Source: Paenibacillus_E qinlingensis_A
Lineage (GTDB): Bacteria; Bacillota; Bacilli; Paenibacillales; NBRC-103111
DNA: 64,000 nt
NCBI RefSeq assembly: GCF_031455095.1
Contig: NZ_JAVDSB010000005.1
Span: 62,001 to 126,000, forward strand
Direction of reading: 5' to 3'
Below the pieces are notes generated by a model that saw only the letters and a list, made by a program, of their open reading frames with translations, did no database searches and had not been told where the DNA came from. The position numbers were made by a program, and so were the translations under genes. Position 1 is the stretch's first letter. Each line of letters opens with the position of its first letter. Positions 34,029-43,224 of this stretch are shown one piece after another.

Positions 34029-35045
34029 ATGAGTCAATTGAAAAAGTTCTGGCGTCTGCTACCCCTTTTAGCGGTGATGACGTTCATGCTAACTGGGTGC
34101 GGAGACCCAACCTTATCTGCTTTAGTGCCAAAAGGTCCTGTGGCGACGGAGCAGCTTTATTTAATGAAATTAAGTCTCTTTATCATGATTTTTGTCGTAA
34201 TTGTCGTATTTGCGATTTATGTGTACGTTTTAGTTCGCTTTCGCAAGCGCAAAGGTGACGAAAGCATACCTAAACAAGTCGAAGGAAGTCACGTTTTGGA
34301 GATTATCTGGACGGTAATCCCAATTCTATTACTGTTAGTACTTGCGGTGCCAACAGTGTCCTACACGTTCAAACACTCCGAGAATTACAACAAGAACAAA
34401 GACGCTATCCATGTGAAAGTCACTGCGCATCAGTTCTGGTGGCAGTTTGAATATCCAGATCTTGGTATCGCGACAGCGCAACAGCTTGTGATTCCAAAGG
34501 ATAAAATCATTGCATTTGATGTTGTTTCTGCTGACGTAGCACACGCATTCTGGGTACCATCCCTTGGTGGTAAAGTCGATACGAACCCAGGTATCCGTAA
34601 TACGCTTTACTTGCAAGCCGATGAAATTGCAACGTTCCAAGGTAGATGTACAGAGCTTTGTGGAGCTTCACATGCTTTGATGAACTTTACAGTGGCTTCT
34701 AAGTCTGATGCAGACTTTAATGCTTGGGTTGCCAAAATGAAAGCACCTAACACTGTGCCAGCTTCTGCTCAAAAAGGTGAAGAACTTTTCAAAGAAAATT
34801 GTATGTCTTGTCATGCTGTTAATGCTAGCGGTCCAGGGGTTGCACCTAACCTTAAAGGTTTCGCAGATCGCGACACACTTGCGGGTATCTTGGAGCACAC
34901 GCCTGAGAACTTGGCATCGTGGATACATAATCCGCAAGAACTGAAACCAGGAAATAAAATGCCGGCATTTGGTCAAACAGCTGGTGGTAAATTAGATGAC
35001 AATCAAATTAAAGATATTGTTACGTACTTACAAACATTGAAATAA
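34029..35045 (+). CDS. ctaC: cytochrome c oxidase subunit II (caa3 type)
   Basis: 338 residues. Signal/lipobox LTG-C (C24), two membrane helices (about 45-70 and 90-112), a CuA domain with H172, C207, E209, C211, H215 and M218, then a C-terminal cytochrome c domain with C258-MS-C261-H262 and M311 as sixth ligand. The fused heme domain marks a caa3-type oxidase fed by cytochrome c. First gene of ctaCDEF; the subunit I gene starts 28 bases later. Confidence 0.97.
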   Translation: MSQLKKFWRLLPLLAVMTFMLTGCGDPTLSALVPKGPVATEQLYLMKLSLFIMIFVVIVVFAIYVYVLVRFRKRKGDESIPKQVEGSHVLEIIWTVIPILLLLVLAVPTVSYTFKHSENYNKNKDAIHVKVTAHQFWWQFEYPDLGIATAQQLVIPKDKIIAFDVVSADVAHAFWVPSLGGKVDTNPGIRNTLYLQADEIATFQGRCTELCGASHALMNFTVASKSDADFNAWVAKMKAPNTVPASAQKGEELFKENCMSCHAVNASGPGVAPNLKGFADRDTLAGILEHTPENLASWIHNPQELKPGNKMPAFGQTAGGKLDDNQIKDIVTYLQTLK

Positions 35046-35072
35046 ACTCTTGATGTAAAGGAGGTTCATACG

Positions 35073-36947
35073 TTGGCTCACTCTCATCCAGTAAAAAAAC
35101 ATACCGGGCTTATGGATTGGCTTACAACCGTCGATCATAAGAAAATCGGTATCCTGTATTTACTAGCGGGCGGCTTCTTCTTCCTCGTTGGAGGACTTGA
35201 AGCCATCCTGATCCGGATACAACTCGCATATCCAGATCAACACATTTTTATCGGCGATTCTTTTAACCAATTAACAACGATGCACGGAACAACGATGATT
35301 TTCTTTGCGGCGATGCCGGTCATCTTCGCTTTCATGAATGCCATCGTTCCACTGCAAATTGGGGCAAGGGACGTTGCGTTCCCTTTCGTTAACTCACTAG
35401 GCTTCTGGTTATTTTTCGCAGGCGGCGTGCTTATGAACACAAGTTGGTTCTTAGGCGGCGCACCTGATGGTGGTTGGACGGGGTACGCACCGTTATCCTC
35501 GATCACCGACGCAAGTTGGGGACAAACGTTAGAAGGCAATTTACGAGGCACTGACTTCTACGTGCTTGGTTTGCAAATTGCAGGTATCGGGACACTAATC
35601 GGAGGGATTAACTTCCTCGTAACGATTATTAACATGCGTGCTCCTGGTCTTACATACATGCGTTTACCAATGTTCACATGGTCTGCTTTTGTAACTTCAG
35701 GTTTGATCGTTCTTGCTTTCCCGGCAATTACAGTTGCTCTAGTTCTTCTTATGTTTGACCGTGTCTTTGGCGGAGCCATCTTCGATGCAGCCAGAGGCGG
35801 AAACAACGTACTGTGGGAGCATTTATTCTGGATTTTCGGGCATCCCGAAGTTTACATTTTGATTCTTCCAGCCTTCGGTATTATTTCTGAGATCGTTTCT
35901 ACTTTTTCGAAAAAACGTCTGTTCGGATACAGCTCCATGGTATTTGCAACAGTATTAATTGGTTTCCTAGGCTTCATGGTTTGGGTCCACCATATGTTTA
36001 CATCAGGCTTAGGCCCAGTAGCGAACTCGATCTTCGCGATTGCAACAATGGCGATTGCCGTTCCTACAGGTGTTAAAATCTTTAACTGGTTGTTCACGCT
36101 TTGGGGTGGTCAAATCCGTTTCACAACGGCGAATATTTTCGCTACAGCTTTCATTCCAACCTTCGTAATGGGTGGAACAACTGGGGTAATGCTTGCGATT
36201 CCAGCAGCTGACTTCCAGTATCATGATACGTATTTCGTAGTAGCGCATTTCCACTACGTTATCGTTGGTGGTCTCGTACTTGGTTTGTTCGCTGGTCTTT
36301 ACTACTGGTGGCCGAAAATGTTCGGTCGTATGCTAAGTGAAGGTTTAGGTAAACTTCATTTCTGGTTGTTCTTCATCGGTTTCCACTTAACATTCTTCCC
36401 GCAGCATTTCTTGGGTCTAATGGGGATGCCACGACGTGTATTTACGTATCAACCAGGGTATGGTCTCGAAACTGGTAACTTAGTTTCAACCGTTGGTGCT
36501 TTCTTAATGGGTATCGGTACGTTAGTGTTCCTTATCAACATTATTGCAACTGCAAGAAAACCAATTACAGCTCCTGCAGATCCGTGGGATGGACGCTCCT
36601 TGGAGTGGACAATTCCGTCACCTGCACCTGAATATAACTTCAAACAAACTCCGCTTGTTCGTGGTTTGGATGCTTTCTGGAAAGAAAAAATGGCTGGTAA
36701 CAAACAAATGACGCCTGCTGAGCCAATTGGTTCCATTCATATGCCTTCGGCATCGATTTTGCCGCTTGTTATGTCTGTTGGGTTGTTCATTGCTGGATTT
36801 GGCTTTATGTACAAAAACTACTATGTAGCTGGAGCAGGTATCTTAGTTACATTCATTGCCATGTTCTTGCGTTCGGTATATGACGACCACGGTTGGCATA
36901 TTGAACCAGAAGAACTTGAAGACGATCATAAGGGGGTAAAGGCATGA
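35073..36947 (+). CDS. ctaD: cytochrome c oxidase subunit I
   Basis: 624 residues, at least 12 membrane helices. Heme a and heme a3-CuB ligands are visible: H71 (TMHGTTM), H257 and Y261 (GHPEVY, the cross-linked pair), H306/H307 (WVHHMF), and H392/H394 (VAHFHYV). Reduces oxygen to water and pumps protons. The start is a TTG at 35073 with AAAGGAGG eight bases upstream; no ATG fits. The stop overlaps the ctaE start. Confidence 0.97.
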   Translation: MAHSHPVKKHTGLMDWLTTVDHKKIGILYLLAGGFFFLVGGLEAILIRIQLAYPDQHIFIGDSFNQLTTMHGTTMIFFAAMPVIFAFMNAIVPLQIGARDVAFPFVNSLGFWLFFAGGVLMNTSWFLGGAPDGGWTGYAPLSSITDASWGQTLEGNLRGTDFYVLGLQIAGIGTLIGGINFLVTIINMRAPGLTYMRLPMFTWSAFVTSGLIVLAFPAITVALVLLMFDRVFGGAIFDAARGGNNVLWEHLFWIFGHPEVYILILPAFGIISEIVSTFSKKRLFGYSSMVFATVLIGFLGFMVWVHHMFTSGLGPVANSIFAIATMAIAVPTGVKIFNWLFTLWGGQIRFTTANIFATAFIPTFVMGGTTGVMLAIPAADFQYHDTYFVVAHFHYVIVGGLVLGLFAGLYYWWPKMFGRMLSEGLGKLHFWLFFIGFHLTFFPQHFLGLMGMPRRVFTYQPGYGLETGNLVSTVGAFLMGIGTLVFLINIIATARKPITAPADPWDGRSLEWTIPSPAPEYNFKQTPLVRGLDAFWKEKMAGNKQMTPAEPIGSIHMPSASILPLVMSVGLFIAGFGFMYKNYYVAGAGILVTFIAMFLRSVYDDHGWHIEPEELEDDHKGVKA

Positions 36948-37558
36948 GTAGTCATCACACGGGCGCACTGCCTGCTAATCCGGAAACGGCTACCCTCGAA
37001 GGGAAAAATAAAGTTCTTGGTTTCTGGTTATTTCTTGGCGCTGAGGTTGTATTGTTCGGTTGTTTATTTGCAACTTACATTGCTCTCCGGAACTCTGTTC
37101 CGGATGGCCCAACAGCTGATGAGCTATTCAAGCTTAAAACAGTTGGTTGGTCAACATTCGTTCTCTTAACGAGCAGCTTGACGAGTGTATTTGCAATCAT
37201 TGCGATGCACCGTCAAAAAGTAGGTCAATTGCTAGGTTGGTTAGCAGTTACCGTTTTGTTCGGTCTTTCCTTCTTAGGAATGGAGATCTACGAGTTTTAT
37301 GAGTACGTTCATGAAGGCCATGGGTTTACAACAAGTGCATTCTCCACATCGTTCTACACACTAGTTGGTTTCCACGGTGCTCACGTAGCATTCGGTGTTT
37401 GCTGGATTACACTGTTGATTTTCCAAGGTATGAAGAAGGGTCTTACGGTTGTTACGGCACCTAAGTTCTATGTCGCTTCTCTGTACTGGCACTTTATCGA
37501 CTTAGTTTGGGTATTTATCTTCACAGTCGTTTATTTGATGGGGAAGGTGGGTCACTAA
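36944..37558 (+). CDS. ctaE: cytochrome c oxidase subunit III
   Basis: 204 residues, five membrane helices, the short bacterial form. GFWLFLGAEVVLFGCLFATY, TLVGFHGAHVAFGVCWI and YWHFIDLVWVFIFTVVYL are typical. Translationally coupled to ctaD (ATGA overlap). Confidence 0.95.
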   Translation: MSSHHTGALPANPETATLEGKNKVLGFWLFLGAEVVLFGCLFATYIALRNSVPDGPTADELFKLKTVGWSTFVLLTSSLTSVFAIIAMHRQKVGQLLGWLAVTVLFGLSFLGMEIYEFYEYVHEGHGFTTSAFSTSFYTLVGFHGAHVAFGVCWITLLIFQGMKKGLTVVTAPKFYVASLYWHFIDLVWVFIFTVVYLMGKVGH

Positions 37559-37876
37559 ATGAGCAGCAATTCTCATGATACACACGCACCTAGCAAGAGA
37601 GTGAAGCACGACTCAACACTTAATCACTATTTGACTTACATTATCTCGATTCTACTCACGATGTTGGCATTCGCTGTCGTACTTTACGGAGACTTGGATC
37701 GTTCGTTTATCTTGATTTTCATCGTATCCCTTGGGATCGTGCAGGCACTCGTTCAGTTGCTTTTCTGGATGCATGCCAAAGAGAGAGGACATTTGTTCCC
37801 TCTGATCTTTATCTTCGCAGGAGCGTTCGTTGCTCTTACCGGTGTTATCACAGCCGTATATTGGGTTTGGTGGTAG
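37559..37876 (+). CDS. ctaF: cytochrome c oxidase subunit IV
   Basis: 105 residues, three membrane helices (COX4_pro family). VQALVQLLFWMHAKERGHLFP is the conserved segment. Starts directly after the ctaE stop and is followed by a strong terminator, so ctaCDEF form one transcript. Confidence 0.92.
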   Translation: MSSNSHDTHAPSKRVKHDSTLNHYLTYIISILLTMLAFAVVLYGDLDRSFILIFIVSLGIVQALVQLLFWMHAKERGHLFPLIFIFAGAFVALTGVITAVYWVWW

Positions 37877-37884
37877 AAAAGCAA

Positions 37885-37927
37885 GAAGAGGCAACTTTGT
37901 CTAGACAAAGTGCCTCCTCTTTTTTTA
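37885..37927 (+). terminator. rho-independent terminator of ctaCDEF
   Basis: GAGGCAACTTTGTC and GACAAAGTGCCTC form a long stem around TA, followed by seven or more T. Confidence 0.85.
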
Positions 37928-37975
37928 CTGGGAGTTAATTGGAAGTAGTCAGCTTGAAAGGAGATAGATGCAGGT

Positions 37976-38833
37976 ATGAGTCAGATTGGTGGGTTTTTCG
38001 ATTTGTGGAGTCCTGTTTTACTATTGATCGTCGTTGTGATCGCATATAGTTATGGTCGATTTGTCGTGAATGGAAATGGGAGCGCTGCGAAATCGGAGCC
38101 AATTTCGACGTCACAACAGCTTCTATTTTATACAGGGTTGTTCTTATTCTACGTTGGACAAGGAAGCCCTATTAACTACATCGGGCATCACTACTTGTTC
38201 AGTATGCACATGCTGCAACAAACGATTCTTTACTTGATCGTACCGATTCTCATTTGGTTAGGAACACCGGCATGGCTGCTTAGAGCAGCTATGACGAATG
38301 TCGTATTCCGCGGCCTATTTTCTTTTTTTACACGGCCTCTGATCGCATTATTCATGTTCAATATGTTATTCTCCATCTACCATATGCCTTTTATTATGGA
38401 TTACTTGATGAAGAATGATGTACCGCTTTTTGCTTATCATACTGTGCTTTTAGTGACGGCTTTTATCATGTGGTTCCCTGTATTTTGCCCGCTGCCTGAG
38501 CTGAATCGCTTGAACGATTTGAAGAAAATGGCGTATATTTTCGGGAATGGCGTCTTACTGACACCGGCTTGTGCGCTTATCATTTTTGCTGATACAATTA
38601 TTTATGATATGTATAGCAATGTCACGGTTCCTTTTGTTCACCTGTCGCCGCTTGATGATCAACAACTAGGTGGCGTAATCATGAAAATTTTGCAAGAGAT
38701 TATCTATGGCGCCACGTTAGCTTACATTTTCTTCCGTTGGTATCGCAGAGAACGCAAGGATGAGGACGAATTGGATCCACTTCCATCACAAGAAAGCTTG
38801 AATAATCAAGGCGGGAACTGGAATCGCGCTTAG
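37976..38833 (+). CDS. ctaG: cytochrome c oxidase assembly factor CtaG
   Basis: 285 residues, about seven membrane helices, caa3_CtaG family. INYIGHHYLFSMHMLQQTILYL, PILIWLGTPAWLL and PLDDQQLGGVIMKILQEI are characteristic. Needed for assembly of the copper centres of the oxidase. Follows the ctaF terminator after about 50 bases with its own AAAGGAG site. The DUF420 gene follows 17 bases later. Confidence 0.93.
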   Translation: MSQIGGFFDLWSPVLLLIVVVIAYSYGRFVVNGNGSAAKSEPISTSQQLLFYTGLFLFYVGQGSPINYIGHHYLFSMHMLQQTILYLIVPILIWLGTPAWLLRAAMTNVVFRGLFSFFTRPLIALFMFNMLFSIYHMPFIMDYLMKNDVPLFAYHTVLLVTAFIMWFPVFCPLPELNRLNDLKKMAYIFGNGVLLTPACALIIFADTIIYDMYSNVTVPFVHLSPLDDQQLGGVIMKILQEIIYGATLAYIFFRWYRRERKDEDELDPLPSQESLNNQGGNWNRA

Positions 38834-38850
38834 AGAAAGGATTTCGAAAG

Positions 38851-39306
38851 ATGCACATATTACCCACAATTTCTACGATGTTTATTGTGATTAGTGCCAT
38901 TTTTGTTGGGTTCGGATGGTATCATATTGTTAAAGGGAACCGAGAAACGCATGAAAAGCTGATGGTTTTGGGCGCAATATTCGCGTTAGCCTTTTTTATC
39001 ATCTATATGTCCCGTACCATATTTGAAGGAAACACCTCTTTTGGTGGCCCAGAAAGTTTAGTGTTACCTTATCATTTGTTCTTGTTCTTCCATATCACAC
39101 TAGCAACGATAGGTGGTATACTAGGTCTTATCACCTTGTGGTTTGCTTACAAAAAGAAATTCCTTAAACACAAGAAAATCGGAAAAGTCGCTGCGATTGT
39201 ATGGCTGCTTACAGCGCCAACAGGCGTTATGGTCTATATATTGTTGTATATCCTGTATCCAGGTGGAACAACGAAGCCCGTAATTGATGCCATTTTTGGA
39301 TTGTAA
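38851..39306 (+). CDS. DUF420 family membrane protein (YozB-like)
   Basis: 151 residues, four membrane helices. The DUF420 pattern is clear: MSRTIFEGNTSFGGP, LVLPYHLFLFFHITLATIGG and the His/Lys loop KKFLKHKKIGKVAAIVWLLT. The conserved His residues suggest heme or copper handling. Its regular place next to ctaG supports a role in oxidase assembly, but this is not proven. Confidence 0.87.
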   Translation: MHILPTISTMFIVISAIFVGFGWYHIVKGNRETHEKLMVLGAIFALAFFIIYMSRTIFEGNTSFGGPESLVLPYHLFLFFHITLATIGGILGLITLWFAYKKKFLKHKKIGKVAAIVWLLTAPTGVMVYILLYILYPGGTTKPVIDAIFGL

Positions 39307-39314
39307 ACCATCTT

Positions 39315-39361
39315 AATAGCACGGAATGATGTGAAAGTTCATCATTCTGTGCTATTTTTTT
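39315..39361 (+). terminator. rho-independent terminator after the DUF420 gene
   Basis: AATAGCACGGAATGAT pairs with ATCATTCTGTGCTATT (one G-T pair) and is followed by seven T. Confidence 0.88.
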
Positions 39362-39534
39362 GTCTTCAAATGGGCTAATTTTGTGATTTCGTCCATTCGA
39401 TTATAGAAATCAACAATTGGAGATGACGAAATGACCATGTCATTCTTCATATTGCTCATAGGTTAATTCGGTGGATTCCACTACGCTTAAGGAAGAGATG
39501 CATCTCACCATAACATGTAGTGGAGGGTCAACGA

Positions 39535-41151
39535 ATGAAGAAAATTTTAGCTTCAACCATGATTGTCATGATGATGGGCACAGCGATTGCCTGTTCCTCG
39601 AAGACAGAGTCAACAACAACGAGTGAGTCACAAGCACCGGCAACAGCGAGTGCGACGACGTATCCGATGACAACTGATAAAACGTTGACGTACTGGGGCG
39701 AGTTGAACGGGAACTTAACAGGTGTGAAAACGACACATGCGGATGTCCCTTTTTTCCAAGAGTGGCAGAAGAAAACAGGTGTCCCGCTTAAATTCTTAGC
39801 GCCTCCTACAGGACAAGCCAAAGAAGCGCTAAACGTGATGCTTGCATCTGGGGATTTGCCAGATATGATCGAGTATAACTTCTTAAGTGATTTCCCAGGC
39901 GGACCGGAGAAAGCCATTAAAGATGGTTACATTTTGAAATTGAATGATCTGATTGATAAATACGCACCGAACCTGAAGAAATACCTCAAAGAGCATCCAG
40001 AAGTCGACAAAATGGTAAAAACGGATAATGGGAGTTACTATGCATTCCCTTTCATTCGTGGAGATGAGTACTTACAGGTATTCCAAGGACCGATGATTCG
40101 AAAAGACTGGTTGGATGAATTAGGTCTTCCTGTTCCTGAGACAATTGATGATTGGACGACGACACTGAAAGCATTTAAAGAGAAGAAAGGTGCAGCAGCA
40201 CCACTATCCTTTATCAGTAAACCACGCTTCTTCAATGAATCCTATAACGGTGCATTTTTAGGCGCATTTGGCGTGAACCGAGGCTTCTATTTGGATAATG
40301 GGAAAATCAAGTTCGGACCGTCGGAAGCCGGCTTCAAAGACTATTTGAAGACTTTCCACCAATGGTATCAAGATGGCCTGTTAGATAAGAACATCGCTAC
40401 GGTGGATACGAAAGCCTTGGACGGCAGCTTCGCTACGGGCGCTACAGGGGCAAGTATCGGTAATGCTGGCGGCGGCATAGGCAAATGGCAACCACTTGTA
40501 CAGGCCAAAGATCCGAAAGCACAGTTGGTAGCAGCGCCATATCCAGTACTTAAAAAAGGCGATACGCCGAAATTTGGTCAAAAGGATAATCCGTATTCCT
40601 CCGGAGGGATTGTCGCGGTAACAGCTAAATCCAAGAATCCAGAATTGGCAGTCAGAATGTTGGATTATGGGTATAGTGAAGCAGGCCATATGTTCTTCAA
40701 CTTCGGAACAGAGGGTACTAGCTACTCGATGGTGGATGGTTATCCCAAATATACGGATTTGCTGATGAAGAATCCCGATAAATTAGCACCTGCACAAGCG
40801 ATGTCCATGTACATTCGCGGCAGCTACAACGGGCCATTCATCCAAGACAAGCGTTATGCGGAGCAATTCTTTGTACTGCCAGCGCAACGCGATGCGATCA
40901 ATGTGTGGAAGAAAACCGATACAGCCAAATACAGCTTGCCACCATTAACACCAACGCCGGAAGAAAGCTCTGAATATGCCAAAATCATGGGCGACATGAA
41001 CACGTTAGTGGACGAAATGACGTTGAAAATCATTTTGGGCAACGAGCCTGTAGATGGCTTTGAGAAATATGTGGATAAAATGAAGTCACTTAATCTGAGC
41101 CGCGCTATCGAGATTCAGCAAGCAGCACTTGATCGCTACAACAAGCGATAG
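39535..41151 (+). CDS. extracellular sugar-binding lipoprotein 1 of the second ABC system
   Basis: About 538 residues. Signal peptide with a lipobox-like AIA-C (C20) and a Ser/Thr linker, then the large binding domain: LTYWGELNGNLTGVK, VPFFQEWQKKTGVPL, FPGGPEKAIKDGYIL and YYAFPFIRGDE. GGAGGG precedes the ATG at 39535; five more codons upstream are open but lack a site. It is strikingly similar to the binding protein at 45619, and less so to that at 17313. Likely receptor for an oligosaccharide. Confidence 0.9.
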   Translation: MKKILASTMIVMMMGTAIACSSKTESTTTSESQAPATASATTYPMTTDKTLTYWGELNGNLTGVKTTHADVPFFQEWQKKTGVPLKFLAPPTGQAKEALNVMLASGDLPDMIEYNFLSDFPGGPEKAIKDGYILKLNDLIDKYAPNLKKYLKEHPEVDKMVKTDNGSYYAFPFIRGDEYLQVFQGPMIRKDWLDELGLPVPETIDDWTTTLKAFKEKKGAAAPLSFISKPRFFNESYNGAFLGAFGVNRGFYLDNGKIKFGPSEAGFKDYLKTFHQWYQDGLLDKNIATVDTKALDGSFATGATGASIGNAGGGIGKWQPLVQAKDPKAQLVAAPYPVLKKGDTPKFGQKDNPYSSGGIVAVTAKSKNPELAVRMLDYGYSEAGHMFFNFGTEGTSYSMVDGYPKYTDLLMKNPDKLAPAQAMSMYIRGSYNGPFIQDKRYAEQFFVLPAQRDAINVWKKTDTAKYSLPPLTPTPEESSEYAKIMGDMNTLVDEMTLKIILGNEPVDGFEKYVDKMKSLNLSRAIEIQQAALDRYNKR

Positions 41152-41229
41152 GTTTCATTTAGCACAAGTGAGGAGGGGATCTATGATCCCCTGCTCTACA
41201 AGTAAACTGGCGAGAGGGTGAGGATGGAG

Positions 41230-42186
41230 ATGGCGAACACACAGCCACTGGAAAGCGTAAAGCTTACGAAGCAACAGACGGGGACAAACAGATATATCCG
41301 TGATTTTATCGCTAATAAGTACTTGTACCTCATGATGGTACCAGTGCTCGCTTATTATTTGATTTTCCATTATGCACCGATGTATGGTGCTTTGATTGCT
41401 TTTAAAGAGTATTCCCCAATGAAGGGTATACTTGGTAGCGATTGGGTTGGCTTTAAGCATTTCCATGACTTTTTCAGTTCTTTTTATTTTTGGCGCATAT
41501 TGAAAAATACGCTGGTCATCAGCTTGTATTCCTTGCTTTTTGAGTTTCCAGCTCCGATTATTCTAGCCCTCTTGATCAATGAGGTACGAAGTAAGACCTT
41601 TAAGCGTGTCGCTCAGACGATTACGTATATGCCTTATTTTATCTCACTCGTCGTTATTTGCGGGATTATTACGGACTTCACGAATGCGGATGGGGTGATT
41701 AATAATATCGCGATGGCCTTCGGGTATGACGGACAAGCGATGCTTCAGAAGTCGGAGTTGTTCCGGCCGATCTACATTTTATCAGAGATTTGGCAACGTA
41801 TTGGCTGGGAGTCCATTATTTATATCGCTGCATTAATGAGTATCGATACCGAACAGTATGAAGCTGCACGGATGGATGGCGCTAGTCGCTGGAAACAAAT
41901 GGTGTACATCACATTGCCAGGTATTATGCCGACGATTGCGATTATGTTTATTTTGCGTATGGGTAATTTGTTGAACGTGGGCTTTGAGAAAATCATTCTG
42001 CTCTATAATCCTGTCACTTATGAAACGGCGGACGTGATTTCCTCTTTCGTCTATCGCAAAGGATTACTGGAGTTTGGTTGGAGTTACAGCTCGGCTGTTG
42101 GCTTATTTAACTCCATTATCAATCTAATCCTACTCATTACAGCGAATTATATCAGTCGTAAAGTCAATGAAAGCAGCTTATGGTGA
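41230..42186 (+). CDS. carbohydrate ABC transporter permease (LplB type)
   Basis: About 318 residues, six membrane helices. FHYAPMYGALIAFKEYSPMK and the EAA loop EAARMDGASRWKQMVYITLP are diagnostic. Possible starts are GTG 41218, ATG 41224 and ATG 41230; GTGAGG six bases before 41230 makes that likeliest. Pairs with the next permease. Confidence 0.88.
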   Translation: MANTQPLESVKLTKQQTGTNRYIRDFIANKYLYLMMVPVLAYYLIFHYAPMYGALIAFKEYSPMKGILGSDWVGFKHFHDFFSSFYFWRILKNTLVISLYSLLFEFPAPIILALLINEVRSKTFKRVAQTITYMPYFISLVVICGIITDFTNADGVINNIAMAFGYDGQAMLQKSELFRPIYILSEIWQRIGWESIIYIAALMSIDTEQYEAARMDGASRWKQMVYITLPGIMPTIAIMFILRMGNLLNVGFEKIILLYNPVTYETADVISSFVYRKGLLEFGWSYSSAVGLFNSIINLILLITANYISRKVNESSLW

Positions 42187-42196
42187 GGTGATGTTG

Positions 42197-43078
42197 ATGA
42201 GAAAAGGACCTAGTTTTGTAGAAAGAATATTCGATATTGCTATTCATTTCATTTTGACCCTACTCGTAGTCGTAACGTTGTATCCATTACTTTACGTATT
42301 ATTTGCTTCCTTCAGTAATGCGAATGAATTAGTTGCTCATAAAGGGATTTTATTTAAATCACTTGGCTTTAGTTGGGAAGCCTATAAAGGGGTCATGAAG
42401 AACCCTGGCATTCTCATCGGCTACCGCAACACGATGTTTATTGTCGTTGCTGGCGTTATCGTCAACCTTTTGATGACAGCGTTAGGTGCTTACGTACTTT
42501 CTAGAAAAAATGTGATCTGGAATAAAGCATTTATGATCATTATCGTGATCACGATGTTCTTCCACGGGGGCTTAATCCCGCTCTATTTAATCGTCAAAAA
42601 TGTCGGCTTACTCGACACCCTATGGGCGACGATTATTCCATTCTCCATCTCCACATTTAATTTGATTATTATGCGAACAGCATTTATGGCGATACCAGAC
42701 AGCCTAGAGGAGTCGGCCAAAATCGATGGGGCCAATCACTTTACGATTTTGTTCCGAATCATCATTCCGCTTTCCATGCCTGTCATTGCCGTTATGATTC
42801 TGTACTATGCGGTTGATAAATGGAATGGCTGGTTCTACGCATCTATTTTTATCAAAAATCGAGATCTCTTCCCTTTACAGTTGGTACTCAGGGAAATACT
42901 TATTTCTAATTCAACAGATGGCATGTCCGTGGGAGCCGATGCGGGTGATCGCTTCCAGATTGGGGAAACCATTAAGTATGCGACGATCGTCGTAGCGACA
43001 TTGCCTATTCTGTGTGTTTACCCATTCGTACAACGCTTCTTTGTCAAAGGGGTTATGGTAGGCTCCTTGAAGGGCTAG
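42197..43078 (+). CDS. carbohydrate ABC transporter permease (LplC type)
   Basis: About 293 residues, six membrane helices. EAA loop ESAKIDGANHFTILFRIIIP and the ending FVKGVMVGSLKG match the permease at 15342. The ATG at 42197 has GAGGTG six bases upstream; frames from 42167 or 42191 overlap or crowd the previous gene. No ATPase gene follows. Confidence 0.88.
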   Translation: MRKGPSFVERIFDIAIHFILTLLVVVTLYPLLYVLFASFSNANELVAHKGILFKSLGFSWEAYKGVMKNPGILIGYRNTMFIVVAGVIVNLLMTALGAYVLSRKNVIWNKAFMIIIVITMFFHGGLIPLYLIVKNVGLLDTLWATIIPFSISTFNLIIMRTAFMAIPDSLEESAKIDGANHFTILFRIIIPLSMPVIAVMILYYAVDKWNGWFYASIFIKNRDLFPLQLVLREILISNSTDGMSVGADAGDRFQIGETIKYATIVVATLPILCVYPFVQRFFVKGVMVGSLKG

Positions 43079-43224
43079 ACCCCGTAAGTAGGGATCTAGT
43101 AGCGCTTTTGTCAATCGGATTTGTCATTTTGGACATTCCTCCCCTTGCGAACAGAGGTATAATAGAGTGAAGGAGACAATCCCTTCAGAGGATTTTTCAA
43201 GGTGCGCAGCGGGAGGAGATCCAT

